A model generated the notes under the pieces. That model was not told the origin of the DNA, ran no database searches, and saw only the letters and a list, made by a program, of their open reading frames with translations. Positions 9,220 to 20,476 of a stretch of DNA of 32,474 nt are shown here, one piece after another; the stretch's first letter is position 1; each line of letters opens with the position of its first letter. A program made the translations under genes and the position numbers. The stretch covers positions 1 through 32,474 of the forward strand of contig NXFV01001651.1 of NCBI GenBank assembly GCA_002803225.1, read 5' to 3'. Source of the stretch: Gamarada debralockiae. Its lineage: Eukaryota > Ascomycota > Leotiomycetes > Helotiales > Hyphodiscaceae.

Positions 9220-10062
9220 TTGAATTTCGCATCTCGATGTACTCACATGAGGAACTGCCAGGTGGAAGTCGAGCAAGATGTTGGTTCTCGTCAATTATAC
9301 TCCCAGATCCGCTTCTAGTGCCAACGTATTCCATGAAGATGCTGTTTTGATGGCCGGAAGATGAAGGCAGCTGGCAAACCAAAAAGGTTGCATTCCAAAT
9401 TTGTCACCCCAATAGGTAGTCCCGATATCGTGCCACTGACAGAACGCAGTTAAGTTCGTACCGAACAGCTTTTCCTTCGCTACACACCGATCCATCATCC
9501 GCTCTTAGAAAGGCGCATGGGATGGCATTTGAAGAGCAAGTCTCCTCAGATTCGGGAGGGTAGCAGAAGGGCCAGGACAGGGTCATAATTGAGCTCATCG
9601 ACACCATCTTCCTGTAGTTTCAAAGCTTTAACCCACACCCTCCTCTCCTCTTCGGAATGAGCGTTAACATCAACTGCTTTTTCTCATACCAGATCAATCT
9701 CTACCCAAGAAGGTGGGTAGTGCAGATCTTCAGGAACTTATAGTTCGTCACTACTATTAAAGCCAGGCGATTTCTAAAACTGCGAACTAAGCTTGCTAGG
9801 TCAAGACGCTGGAGTATAAGCACAGCAAAAGGTTTCAAAGTTTGGCTGCTATATCTCTGGAGAGGGAGCTGCAGCCCTCAAAATAACCTGCGTCCGTTCT
9901 GATCTCTAGCCGGAAGTCAACGTGAGCGAGAAAGTGTGGGAGAGCAATGCGACGAAAACTTCGACGAACCATGGAGAGAGCGCGCAGGTCACCTGGAAGG
10001 TTGACCACCGATGTTATACGGTCCAGAAGCTCTTCTGATATTGCCGAGAAAATCGACGCCAT

Positions 10063-11548
10063 TGCATGAAGCTGGGTCGAGTGGCTCTGAAGTCTGTCTG
10101 AGGAGGGTGGATTTGTTATCGAATTGTGTTATGCGAGCCATTTTAGGAGGAAGGAATTTGACTACTTTCCGAACTTCGCAATCGTGGAAATGCTAATGTC
10201 GCGAATTGGAGCTGAAACGCTCGTGGTGGTTTGAGTGGAAAGCAGTTTTGACCCCGAAGCGGCATTGATATATCTAGGCAGCTCAGTCCATAATCCTGAC
10301 CAAGAAATATACCAATATAAGGTATGAAGTGGCAGTCCAACTCGTGGTCTCGTGGGTAAAAGAGGTTGTACGAGGACAGGACAGTGAGGATGTAGGTTGG
10401 CGTTGGTACAAAACAGGCAACAATACCAGCATCCTTGACACTGAGATAAATAGGATCAATCCAACCATAGGCATGTCCGCTATGATAATGACAAAGCAAG
10501 ACTTTGAAAATCGACATTTTCATCTCACAAATTCCTCTTCACAATTTTTCTTTCTCGTCCCTTCGGCAACTGACTTCAGTGTACGCATCTTCCATTACAT
10601 CAGTACATCATTACATAGGTACATATTACTGAGGAAAACGTAAGTGTGCCTTTTACAATGAGTCGCGTCGAGCTGATCCACAGGCAAACGACGCGTCGCA
10701 GGAGTCGATCGTCCATGACAGCCACTTGGTCACTTTTCGCACAGTCTTTATCGTTCCAGCGAACGCTCAAACTTGGGATTCCAAGTTTGGAAAGGGTGTA
10801 CGGAGCACCACTAGCTTCAACTGCCGATTGGCCACCGTGTCAGACAAGAAATTTTGTTGCACGTCTGCTCATGCGCGCATGAACATGGTAATGTAATCTG
10901 CGATTTTGCTGCAAATCAGGTTTTCCGAAACGTAATTGAAAAAATATATATATATAATATATTGGGGGGAGAGAGAGGGCGGTGTTCCCTTTCATACCTC
11001 GGGCAGTTTGCCTCTCCACGGCGGCCGCCTTTCCCACTCTGAGAGACTCGTATACTACTCTATAGGGACTTTGCGTAATTGCAAGGGGATTACTTTTTAA
11101 TCGGTGATCAAGCTCACTATGTTCTGATACCTGACTCAGAGTTTCCGGGAAACAAATCCTCAACGCAGGCGTTTGGGTCCTGCTCTGCATTCCGTAGGTT
11201 GTTATTATAAACTTTGCCTTGATTCTTAGTGCACAAATTAGCAATTAGACTTTTTTTTTGACCCTCAAGTTGGCCAGGAAGCTTATTTGGCTGACTAGAC
11301 TCCCAACATATCAAAGGATCTCCAAATCCCCGGAGTTTCACAAGCTGTTACCAAGCCAAGTTCATAAGAAATCAACAAAAGTCGGGATAAAGAAAAGCTA
11401 CTCGCGGATTTCTTCTTTACAAAAGCAACCCAGCTCACCTAACCGAGTCACCAATTTACCTTGAAGTCAGTTTTCTAGCAACTATCCTCAATCGTTCATC
11501 CTAGAACAACAACTCACTGTCTTCACAGATATAGCGACCTCGAACCAA
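10063..11548. other. Gene-free interval between F-box and Nudix relics
   Basis: Open frames here (for example minus 10143-10523) carry no recognisable motif and look like chance. At 10939-10963 there is a short AT microsatellite, closely followed by a GGGGGGAGAGAGAGGG tract. The last 100 bases may hold the former promoter of the Nudix gene. Confidence 0.4.
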
Positions 11549-12093
11549 ATGAGAGATTCAATGGACATTGCTTCCAAAGTCATCGGTTATTACAACGGCG
11601 GCACCTACAAGAACGACGCACAGTCCGAGCCATTGTCATCAACTCCAAAGGTGAATTCATCATCAACCATGCCAGTAAAGAAGACTACTTCAAACTCCTA
11701 GGGGTGGAATCGAGTACAACGAGGATCATCGTGTTACATGCATGCGAGAAGTCATGGAGGAGACAGGATGCAAGTTACCTTGGATAGTAATCTGATGGCG
11801 ACAGCAGAGGAATGGTGGGGTGTGATCTGCATCAGATCTCGTCTGCTACATCGCCAAGTTGTTGGAGGATACTGGAAGCACGGATTTGATGGAGGCAGAG
11901 ATCAAGGATGTTTGAAGCATAACTAGGTCTGAAGCATAAGTATGTTAGGTTTCAGGAGGCTATCAAGGACATGAAGAGTGCGAAGCGAAGTTCGGAGCTT
12001 GCAAGGTCGATCAAGAAGAGAGATCTTTTCTTTGTTGAGACGTACTTGGACATGCTCAACGGGCAGGGAGCTATTGTGCTTGCTTTGCTGTAA
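11549..12093 (+). pseudogene. Nudix hydrolase, frameshifted
   Basis: The ATG at 11549 opens MRDSMDIASKVIGYYNGG. A shifted frame gives RAIVINSKGEFIINHASKED then YFKLLG, and after another one-base shift (CTAGGGGTGG, where five G would keep the frame) comes a perfect Nudix box at 11703-11771: G-x5-E-x7-REVMEETG followed by C. The box would bind the divalent metal for hydrolysis of nucleoside-diphosphate-linked substrates. Downstream pieces VCYIAKLLEDTGSTDLMEAE, LKHKYVRFQEAIKDM, SELARSIKKRDLFFVETYL and TAA at 12091 match the usual C-terminal half. At least three frame changes, plus TGA at 11919-11921, break it. A G-run position for one shift leaves sequence error as a partial alternative, but the number of lesions favours a pseudogene. 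The exact substrate cannot be told. Confidence 0.75.
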
Positions 12094-13617
12094 TCGCACA
12101 GAGTGTATGAACGCTGATTTAAGGGACGTACAAAAGCAACGCCGTCTTGCCCATATTGGTTTTGTGAAACTGTAATCTGTGGCATCCACCGCTATCCACT
12201 TATCCAGGACCAGTTATCTTTTCTCAAAATTCGGTCCCAAATTCTGCATCCCGCCAATCGGCATCTTCGACTTTCGCAGGGTGGTCGACTTGAAATTTAT
12301 CGGCCCATGGCTTCACCATTATCAACTCCAGATCTATGAGAGCATTCGAGAAAGATTATCCGCATGGGATGGTAATGGTCGGACTTACATGGGTTGTCAG
12401 GCTGAGGTCGAGGAGGAGGTCGTGGAGGTAGTGGCGACGGGTTGGGTTTGCCCTGAGGCATGTCCTAACTAGGACTGGAGGAGGCCGGGGAGAGTAGAAA
12501 GGGACTTCGGGAAGGAAAGTAGGTTAGATGCAGAAGGATGTTAAGTGAGCAATGTATTTTGCTTAGAGGAACGTCGAGTGAGGACGAGAGAAGACGAGTA
12601 AAAACGAGTAAAGATGACAGAGGAAGATGCGATGAAGTCACAAGCAAATAATTGAGGACGAGCTGCATGTTCAGCTTTCTGAATCGCTGGTGAGGGGCAC
12701 ATAAGGGTCGAAGGGCTTGAAGATGTGAAAGATGACTGAAGATTGTATTTCGTTTTCCTCAGGATTCAATTGAGTTGAAAGCTTTTGGAGTGAACATTGA
12801 ATGTAAAGCTAGAGAACTCTTAATGGGAAATATGCTCGGGGAGAGAATAAGGACATAATATATGAATCTCAAGAGGACGCCGCCTGCGAAACCTACGACA
12901 GCATCTGCTAACTGCCTACCACTTTTCAGCCAGGCTCTCCTCACCCCCTGTCATTTACGCTAGCTCCCAGCAATACGAACTCTCTGCAAAAGCAAATCAA
13001 ACCCAACCTCATTTTCCTTGTGACGATAATGATGGTACCAAATTGGTGACTGTGGGGGCCATCTCACGGACTCGGAGGTGCCGAAGCAGCTCGGGTGGCC
13101 AATCACCCACATCCACGAGAGTTCACATTGGCGCCAGCCATCCCGAACTTGGAAACGGTGCCAAGCAACATGGGAAAGTCAGCTAAGAAGCAGCACTGAC
13201 GTCCTCACTGGTGGCCGTAGAGGCGACGCACTTCGCGCCGATGAGTCGATGGCCCGGGGTAACAGCAATAGGCTTGTCACATGATCAGATCCATACCATG
13301 CATATTACATCAGAAAGAGACGAGAGGTGATGCAATATAAGTTCGTATTTGCACAATTCACCTCTTGGTGACATGTTTACGGTCGAATTAACCTCCTCAT
13401 ATGGAAGACCTAAAGAATCCCCCATCTTTGGTCCACAGCAAAAAGGGGCAACATGTCGCCAAGCGAGCCATTCGGAACCTCGCCAATCCAATCCAGCCGA
13501 ACTCGATTCCAACCATCCATTCAAGAAAACTCGCAGGAAAATTTACCCGACGCCGGTTCATGCACGTGACGGTATCAGTTCTTTCACCTCAAGTTCCTGT
13601 AGCTTCAACAACAACAA
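12094..13617. other. No gene recognised; purine-rich strand at about 12475-12640
   Basis: A 97-codon plus frame at 12179-12472 ends in an acidic low-complexity run and matches nothing I know. From about 12475 to 12640 the plus strand is strongly purine-rich with repeated GACGAGTAA-like words. The 13060-13620 part is more GC-balanced and contains overlapping open frames without motifs. Confidence 0.35.
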
Positions 13618-15159
13618 TCAATGAACCAAACCGGCTGTGACTGCAATTTCCGATCTCAGTTGCGAATGTGCTTGAGCGGAATGTTGCCACTCGTTTCGGG
13701 CGTTCGTCCTATCCCATCCCGAACCCTGCTTCTCGCCCCGCACCATCTGGCCAACAACGTTGAAGATGCCTCCGAGCACCTCGCGTGACTCTGGGTTGGG
13801 TGCCAGATGCCCGCCGGACACGAATGAGATGAGGGAGCCGCATGCTGCGCGGCTTTTGGGATCCGAATAGCGAGATGTAAACTCGCCTTGGGGCACATTG
13901 ACCAGCACACTATTGGGGTTCCTCATGGCCTTTATCAGACAGAAGCTGTCAGCAAAAGCAGAATACTTGGGAGTCCTCGGAGAAGCGGGTTAGATACTTA
14001 CGTATTCTGCGGTGGCTCTTTTATCCCAGTATTCGGCTGCAAATTTCATCTCCTTGGCCATTTCACTCTGCTTCTTCTCGCCCTCCGCACTGGTTTGGGC
14101 AGTGAGCTGATCCAAAACAGGGAAGACGAGCGGCGCAGTCTCAGGGGACTCCCACTCGCCATACGTCATGCCATCAGAGCTCCTGAGGTTCGTAAGGCTT
14201 TGTGGACCCTCGCTGCGTGGTGCGATAGTCGACGTGAGATCCACCTGTCGGATTCGCTGATTGGTTTGCGGGTTCCACGCCATGACAACATAGTAGAGTC
14301 ATCTTGGGCGGAAGAACTGTTCATTGACCTTGTACAGGAACTGGTTGGTTCTCGACATACGATTTAGCTTTGTGCATTATTGATGGGTATTGAAGTCTTA
14401 CCTCTTGACGCGCATGGACTTCGATTGCCGCATCTGTGATCTTCCAAATTGCATACCCGACCGATATCCCAATAGGATGTAGCAGGGCAAACGTGGCAAA
14501 ATTAGCCATGTTGATTGCCTTGAGCCATGGGTTTGCTACGCTAGATTTCTGGAACGTGTCGGAGAACGTGAGCTTTGTCCCCTGATCAATCACACAATTT
14601 TCGAGCACCGGCGCATAGGCTTTTATGAATCCACGGAAGCGATCTTTGGGTCTGCGTTGAGGAAGGACCATGGTGAGAGGCAATTTACCGATGCGCATGG
14701 GATTATTTTGGAGTTCCCTGGGAATTGGGTGCGAGCGGATATATGTGTTCTCGAGTGCCTCAGTCTCGGCAGGGGGCCTTCAGAGGACGATGGACCCAAG
14801 ATTGAATCGTAAGCTGTGGCTTTCTCTGAAGAGCCATAGTGGGCTTCGTCTTGGGCATCATCGAGGTTCCACTCATCTTCTGAGGCTCACCAGACTTCTC
14901 ACCTGGATACAGAATTGAGCAGGGCCCGCCTTGCTATCTTGGCCTTGCTGGTAACTTGGAGGACCGGGGGGAGACTGATAGTTATCCACTTGGCGGCTCG
15001 CAGTCTCTGAAGTCGAATGAGATAAAGATTCCTTCTCCGCTGCATTACCCTCCTTGTGTGCCTTGATGCTTTCGGATGCCAGTCCCACGCCGCTGACGAG
15101 GCCTCGGATTCCCGTTCGAATGAGCCCTTTGGAGGACCACGCTCACGATTATTACACAT
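13618..15159 (-). pseudogene. Conserved fungal protein of unknown function (DDAQDE-type), frameshifted
   Basis: I recall this as a widespread uncharacterised ascomycete family, from its WNLDDAQDEAH block and the order of conserved segments. From the ATG at 15159: MCNNRERGPPKG, then shifted LIRTGIRGLVSGVGLASES; SPPGPPSYQQGQ; WNLDDAQDE; VLPQRRPKDRFRGFIKAYAP; WLKAINMANFATFALLHPIG (a hydrophobic helix); intron 14341-14401; FLYKVNEQFFRPR; VDLTSTIAPR; LRSSDGMTYGEWE; TAPLVFPVLDQL; intron 13930-14001; NPNSVLVNVPQGEFTSRY; CGSLISFVSGGH. Both introns have good GT-AG sites and keep phase. Lesions: a one-base shift near 15123, another near 14880, another at the C-run at 14771-14780, and TGA at 14299-14301. 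Shifts at or near homopolymers leave sequence error possible. The family function is unknown to me. Confidence 0.65.
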
Positions 15160-15672
15160 TTTGGTGAGAAGCTGCTGAGAGCATTGCAATAATTGAAGAT
15201 GAAACGACTGCCTCTGAAAGGAAGCCAAAAGATATTGGTCGCGAACTGTCACGAGTTTCCAGAATTACTTCTCTTAGGAGGTGTTATGTGAGGTGTGGAA
15301 ATATTCGATTCATAAAGAGGAAAAGAGGACATCAAATACCCAAAGAGCCAAGAATATATAGACGCACTACTTCCTTTCTCCATACCGCTTTTTTTTGAGG
15401 TTCAATCTATAAACGAGAAGGTGGCAGTGGCCCCCTGATCTTAACCTGAACCAGCTCGTACCCACCCAGCAGCCGTAAATAGATAATGCTGTTCGTGTGT
15501 GGACCAGTAACATTACTGTAATTACTTCGATAATTGAGGGGCAAAGATTGGCGTTACAGACGATTTCACCTCTTTTGAGCCTAAGCCGCTTCTTTCCGTC
15601 AAACTAACTCAAAATGAACGTCCAATGCAAAATTCACCCACAACAAAGCTTCCATCCGTATCAGGCCCTCCG
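15160..15672. other. Intergenic, no gene
   Basis: This holds the upstream region of the 13618-15159 gene and the 3' region of the DUF74 gene, including a T8 tract at about 15390. I see no coding motif. Confidence 0.4.
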
Positions 15673-16180
15673 TTAACCCTGCGCCGCAGTATGATCCTCA
15701 ATCTTCTCAACCACAACGGCCGTACCATAAGCACAAACCTGCGAAAACGTATTGACCTGCCATGCTCATCAGCAATCCTATCCAGCCTCATGATCCCCGC
15801 GCACTCACCTCGCTCTGATCAAATCTCATCGCAATCACTGCATTACCACCCCGCTGCATGCACTCGCCCACCATCCTCTCAACTGCCGAATTGCGACTGG
15901 TGTACATCAGATTCGTGAAATACCTGATCTCGCCTCCAGCGCTCGACTTTAGAAATGCGCCAATATCAGCACCCCAATTGCGCGAGCGGACTGTGATGCC
16001 GTAGATGGTGCCAAGGATTTTCACAATGCGGTAACCGGGCAGATCGTTCATTGTGGTTGTTATAACGCCATGGGTGTCGACGAAGCAGCTTGGTGTCTCT
16101 TCCGCCAGGGAGGAACCGCGGGCTGTTTGCTCGGCTTTCGCGTTGGATGCGGAGGTGGAGGAGAGGCTGAATCGCTTCAT
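15673..16180 (-). CDS. YbjQ/DUF74 (UPF0145) family protein
   Basis: Two exons, 16180-15809 and 15756-15673, join across a 52-nt intron (GTGAGT donor, GGCAG acceptor) to give 151 residues with no lesion. After a polar 40-residue leader the protein reads LPGYRIVKILGTIYGITVRS, RNWGADIGAFLKS, GGEIRYFTNLMYTSRNSAVE, GGNAVIAMRFD and, in exon 2, FSQVCAYGTAVVVE, which is the full YbjQ fold (PF01906). Homologues are small pentameric proteins, annotated as putative metal-binding in bacteria; the biochemical role is not established. It is one of the few undamaged genes in the left half of the window. The start is the only ATG ahead of the conserved domain in this frame. Confidence 0.9.
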
Positions 16181-18278
16181 CAGTAGGTATTGTTTTGAAG
16201 TATTTGTTTCGATCTCGACTTTAGTTTTGGTTTGCTGGTAAAAGTGAGTGCTTTTGAAGAAGAGAGTTGAGATTTAATACCTGCGAGGCTGAGTGCTAAG
16301 AGGGCTGAGGTCGCGATTTCCTGATTCTGGCCCGCAACTTCCCGTTCGTGGAGGAAACAATGGAAATGCCTCACGATAGCGATATTTCTCCCCACCTTAT
16401 ACGAAGTGCGAAATTCCTTGCTTTATCCTGATTTGTTTATGGCGCAACCTTTGTCCGATGCTTAGTGCGGGGCTGATGGGCTGATCATTGTCACGTGGAC
16501 GGCTCATCCCCTTCACCGTGCAAGCTCAAAATGAGTTCATTTCTTTGAAGAGCCATACTATTTATAAGTTTTGGGGTTTTTGTGAATTTGCCCTTCTTCG
16601 GCCCTAGCCACAAGAAGAATATTGATCATCACGTGACGCTAGTTCAATCACCAGAGATAATTCTTCCCCTTCTCGATGTCTTTCGCTGGAGAGCATCATT
16701 CGGAGGCCCCTAGATATTTCTTAAGTCCACACCTCCCTAGTATCTTCCAGGTCTTTCCATTTAGTCGCGGCGTTCTCTCTTCAAATTGAGGCCTATGTCC
16801 AATCACCCGTCCGTATGCACATCGGTGCATCTGCAGATCGCGAGGTACCGAGAATGGCCAGTGACAAGGGATATATTGAATTTAGGCCAGAAAGCATCCC
16901 ATCAGTATCTGAAACCCTTTGAGACTCGCCTACGTGGCTTGTTTGACCCAAGTGCGCCGAACAACGACATCAAGAATCAAGACGACAACAACAATCGAGA
17001 CAAGGACAGCAAGGTCAACCAAAAGCTAACACGGCTCTTGCTAAATGTTTCTTTATGATACCAACCCCTGCCAATCTAGGATGCTAGTTCATGATTGGCT
17101 TCATTGCGGAGAACTTCCCACGGTTAATGTTGACGGCATTCCAAGTATCTTCCTTGCTGCGAGCAATACCTTCAATGATCAAATCAGCCTGTGGCTTTGC
17201 CTGGGCTATAGATCTACAACGAGGCGAGTAGTTTGATTCTCCGTTAAGCACAGAGAATTCTCAACAAGGCAGCTCCCAATGAGCCATGTGCAGTGCTTTT
17301 TGAGCAGTTCTGGCACTGCAGGATTATCACAAGTCCCCTTTGTTTTTGGGGGGGGCTTTTGTCATTTATCAAAAAGCACATTGGCCTAGAGTCATGCTAC
17401 TGGAACTTAATGCCACGACCCCGACAAAGAAAATTGGGGCGCATTATTTTTATGCCGCCAGGATAACTCCTCTCCACGTGCGGAGCCCAGCATCAAAAGT
17501 CTACCAACTAGTCAGTCCGTTCCCAGGCTGCACGACCAAGGGTCCGCTTCCCCAGATCGTCAACACCGGATCGCCGCTTCTTCAATAGCTCCCTAGCGTT
17601 TTCATTCAGCCCAATCCAAGGTCTTGCTTAATAATTGAGGACCAAATCCATTGTTTGAGTCGTCTTCTCTGACTCTCCTCGAGCACCTGGTCATCGCATT
17701 TTCCCACACAAATCGCTGGGCCACAAAATTCCACCTCGGCTTGGCAGGCGCCATTTACCCGAAAGAAGCGAGAGATCCCCCTTTTCACAAATGTTTATCT
17801 CAGCGTATCTCAAGATATTCAAAAATGTTTTCAACAAGCATAGATCAAACATGTGAATCATGATACCAGGGAACTTGTTTGAGTGCCAGCTTGGATATTT
17901 ATGCAGACCTTCGGATTTTTTATGCGTCGCAATCCGCCTTCGGTTGGGCGGGCAAAAACGCTTTTTATCCTTTCACTGATCCCAATATGTTCTAGTGAAT
18001 ACAAATTAGCTTCGAATAGCCTCACATCAACCCCGCCTTCCTAGTGAAGATCCCCGCAAAAGAGCGAGGGGTGTCCGGGTGACCCTCATTCAATCGTTAA
18101 AGAGAAAATAATTGATGTCCCAGACGAAGTGAGGGCCCATTCCAGCAATGTAGAAGTCAACCTTATATATAGGACCAATTTAGATGAAAAAGTAATTTCA
18201 CCAACCTCAGAAAACAAGTTGTAAGTACTCTTGATTCTGCCCCAGCTTCTCTAAGTTCTTTGCTCTCGAAGATTTAAT
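16181..18278. other. Long gene-poor interval; weak ORF at 16786-17058
   Basis: I found no recognisable gene. A 90-codon plus frame at 16786-17058 (ending NDIKNQDDNNNRDKDSKVNQ) is polar and low-complexity with no family resemblance. A G8 run occurs at 17349-17356. Around 18168-18182 a TATATATA-like box and CCAAT precede the peroxidase ATG by about 100 bases and may be its promoter. Confidence 0.35.
18164..18182 (+). promoter_or_regulatory. Possible TATA/CCAAT promoter of the peroxidase relic
   Basis: TTATATATAGGACCAATTT lies about 100 bases upstream of the ATG at 18279, at a plausible distance for a fungal core promoter. Inference from position and sequence only. Confidence 0.3.
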
Positions 18279-18905
18279 ATGAAACGTTTTCTCATTCCCG
18301 CTTTAAGCCTCACCTCCCTAGCAACCGCCTTCCCGAAAGCCATTATGAAGGAGAAGAGCGATATTTTCTACACAGAATGCTAATACAGAGCCATCTTAGA
18401 AGCTCGACAAGGCGCGACTGAGTCCAACGGCGGCCCGATTCCCTGCGTTAACTTTGACGAAAAGGATCAATTTGTGGATGTGACGGCCGGTAGCGAGCAG
18501 AATTCGTTGCTCCCGGTAAGACTGGCCCATCCCTAGCATCAACCGAACTCTAACTGACATTCATCAGGACGTCGTGATCTCAGAGGCCCCTACCCAGGAC
18601 TGAATGCCGCCGCAAACCGTAGCTTATCCCATAGTCACCTCTCTGCTTCAAACCACAACGGGCTTAGCCGCAGCCTACGTAATAGCACCTGGACTCGCCG
18701 CTTCCTCGCTGTAGTCGGTATCGTGTTCGATAGCGACCCATTGGCGCTGACCAGGAGTATCGACGGTTCATATCCACGCACTCTCGGCCTCTTAGGTATG
18801 CCGGAGGGAACCTCCTACTCGCACAACAAATACGAGGGTGATCCTTCCGCAACGCGCTCTGATGCGTATCTGAACAATGGAGATGCGTACTCTGTTGTAA
18901 TATCC
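18279..18905 (+). pseudogene. Heme-thiolate peroxidase (chloroperoxidase family) that has lost its heme cysteine
   Basis: The ATG at 18279 gives a secretion signal (MKRFLIPALSLTSLATAFP), then PCVNFDEKDQFVDVTAGSE and an intron at 18516-18568. Exon 2 gives RDLRGPYPGLNAAANRS, FLAVVGIVFDSDPLALT, YPRTLGLLGMPEG, SYSHNKYEGDPSATRSDAYL and NNGDAYSVV. This matches the PF01328 family: PCPGLN carries the proximal heme cysteine and E-x-D-x-S/A the distal acid. Here the cysteine position is Tyr (TAC at 18592-18594), a G-to-A change from TGC, and the following NHG is NRS. TAA at 18381-18383 interrupts exon 1, and a one-base loss near 18500 shifts the frame before the intron. Similarity stops near 18905, well short of the family length. 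It is non-functional on several grounds. Confidence 0.75.
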
Positions 18906-19091
18906 AACCGGTTAACTAATCAAGCGAGGGCACCAGATTCACTTGCAGAAAATTCCTGCATTCGAGGCGGATACTTACGCCAGCCATCGCGCTTGCGGTC
19001 ACATATCAATTAACTCATGCTTCGCTATATCCTCGAAGCATTATATAGACCAGATAGGTTGGCCCCCCGCACTCCCATCTCCCTCAAACGC

Positions 19092-20030
19092 CTACACCCC
19101 TAGCTCGGAGTTCGAAACGAAATGACTACCACCCGCACATCGGTACCCCGTCCTCTGCTTGATCCATCGAAATCCTACAGGACAAACACCCATATCTCTC
19201 AACTTCTTTTGGGCCTGAGCTTCCTCTTTCCTCTTCCTGTCTTCCTCTTCTCTGGCTTTGCGTAGCTTTTCCGCCGCTTCTTGTCTAGCAAGGCTTTGGC
19301 CTTCAGAGCATGAATCCTCAACTCCTAGTGCCGGCACTTTGCTCTTTCATCTCGTCATCGTCGTCACCGGAAATTGTTTCTGATGGTGGTGTTTCTTCCA
19401 ATGTCACTTCTTCCACGGCAGCTTCTTGCTTAGTCATGTTGATAGGTCTAGAAGGTCTAGGAGGTACGGTGATATCTGGGGAAGACCGAAGAGCTGAAGA
19501 AGGCCGAAGAGCTGAAGAAGGCCGAAGAGCTGGGGAAGGCCGAGGACCTGGAGTCAAGCTATAGATATATGCGAAGTGTTGAACTTCATAGGAAGGGAGA
19601 GAGATTTTGAATTGAAGCCTTTGAAGCCTATTTTGGACTGGCGCCATATGCACCTCAGTATCAGGGTACTCATAAAAACAAGTCACTGCACTTTCGGCCT
19701 GCTTCTCCAGATCAGCGATGATGTCTTGGAACTTTTTTTGCGCGAGCTCATTTGCTTTTATATCGGCCTGTAGTTGTGCCTATGTCTCACCTGATACGCC
19801 TGTATCTCGTTACTTGTCTCGTGGTGCTGCATTAGCCTTCGGCTCTTGCTCAGGTTGGTTCCATGCAGGATCGCCGCTGAGGGACTAGAAGCAGTGAGAA
19901 AAATGAAATTGCAGAATTCTTACCTCCGCGTTTGGACAGTAATCCCACATCAGCTAAGATCGTCTCATAGAGTTTAGTAACTGACGTTTTGCCTGTACCA
20001 GGTGGTCTTAAGCACGGACCTGGGTGAGTG
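19092..20030 (-). pseudogene. Remnant of a CbxX/SpoVK-like AAA ATPase: Walker A and C-terminal tail only
   Basis: At about 20030-19924 the minus strand encodes RPPGTGKTSVTKLYETILAD with GLLSKR, a Walker A segment of the fungal CbxX/SpoVK-like AAA family; a donor (GTAAGA) follows. After it comes, without Walker B, sensor or other ATPase blocks, DPAWNQPEQEPKANAAPRDK, then AQLQADIKANELAQKKFQDI, a low-complexity SSALRP repeat, a lysine- and glutamate-rich coiled region, and the tail GVCPVGFRWIKQ, GYRCAGGSHFVS ending at TGA 19092. That tail is typical of large fungal proteins of this family. So most of the AAA domain is deleted. TAG at 19780-19782 and TAA at 19810-19812 fit former Gln codons, and a frame change occurs near 19330. 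A second, more degraded copy lies at 25474-25715. Confidence 0.6.
19484..19545. repeat. 18-bp tandem repeat inside the AAA remnant
   Basis: About 3.5 copies of GACCGAAGAGCTGAAGAA-like units (with GGCCGAAGAGCTGAAGAA variants) occur in direct order. On the minus strand they encode repeats of SSALRP. The copy at 25474-25715 has a different, shorter sequence here, so the repeat number has changed between the copies. Confidence 0.7.
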
Positions 20031-20476
20031 ATTTATATTGGGCCTTCTAATTATGTGATGGTACGTTAACCATACGGACCTTCTTGAAACATCGCCGGCA
20101 CGTCATCGACTCTTTCTTCGAGCTAGACCGCAAAGTGGGTACCCATCACATATCAAGGACAATGAATTCATTCCCCAATTGCTCCGAGGTTTCACATGTA
20201 TCACTTTCTTATAGTTATAAAGTATCTGATGCGTTGCCTGTCTATAGCCTAATCTTGTCATTTGTCTCCTAAAATTTTACATTGTGAAAGTCCCACTGAT
20301 TACCGCTTTTATCCTATCCCGTATACCTGACTAACGCTAGCCAAAAAGAAAGGGGAATTTGAAAGTGCTCTTGTCGAACAAGACCCGCAATTATATAATA
20401 CATCGACGAGAAGAAATGAAAGTTGAAGTCGTTGTTAAAGAAACCCCACAGATTATCCTCTTAGTCCAAACGCGCT
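20031..20476. other. No gene recognised
   Basis: A plus open frame from 20084 starts KHRRHVIDSFFELDRKVG, which looks protein-like but matches nothing I can name. The rest shows no motif. This region also holds the 3' end of the FAS1 gene transcript. Confidence 0.3.

Larger units (their letters stand above)
8255..10062 (-). pseudogene. F-box/LRR-type protein gene, multiply broken and split by a hAT MITE
   Basis: The start at 10062 gives an F-box domain: ISEELLDRITSVVNLPGDLR, LSMVRRSFRRIALPHFLAHV. Downstream, in several frames, are the leucine-rich blocks usual for this fungal family: TLPNLRRLALQMPSHAPF (about 9575-9520), VTNLECNLFGLPAAF, ARLPPGSSSCEYIEM then RNSTLSDNDM, SLKTFIY-like LLKTFIYGLG, DALNLDKDSLEN, LPELFPPSLQRL and HPLLRELDLEGPW. 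Such proteins are usually SCF ubiquitin-ligase substrate adaptors. Lesions include a one-base deletion after DSLEN (near 8687), TGA at 8792-8794 in a CGA context, TAA at about 9511-9513, several frameshifts and the 376-bp insertion at 8836-9211. The 3' end runs into an AT-rich block. It cannot make a functional protein. Confidence 0.75.

Noticed and set aside
10143..10523. 126-codon minus-strand open frame
   Set aside because: No motif, no splice context and unusual composition; most likely chance in AT-moderate DNA.
12475..12640. Purine-rich strand as a regulatory or triplex-forming element
   Set aside because: Only compositional bias is visible, with no repeat structure or positional link to an intact gene.
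16786..17058. 90-codon plus-strand open frame with an Asn/Asp-rich end
   Set aside because: Low complexity, no recognised family and no supporting neighbours, so I mention it only within the interval entry.
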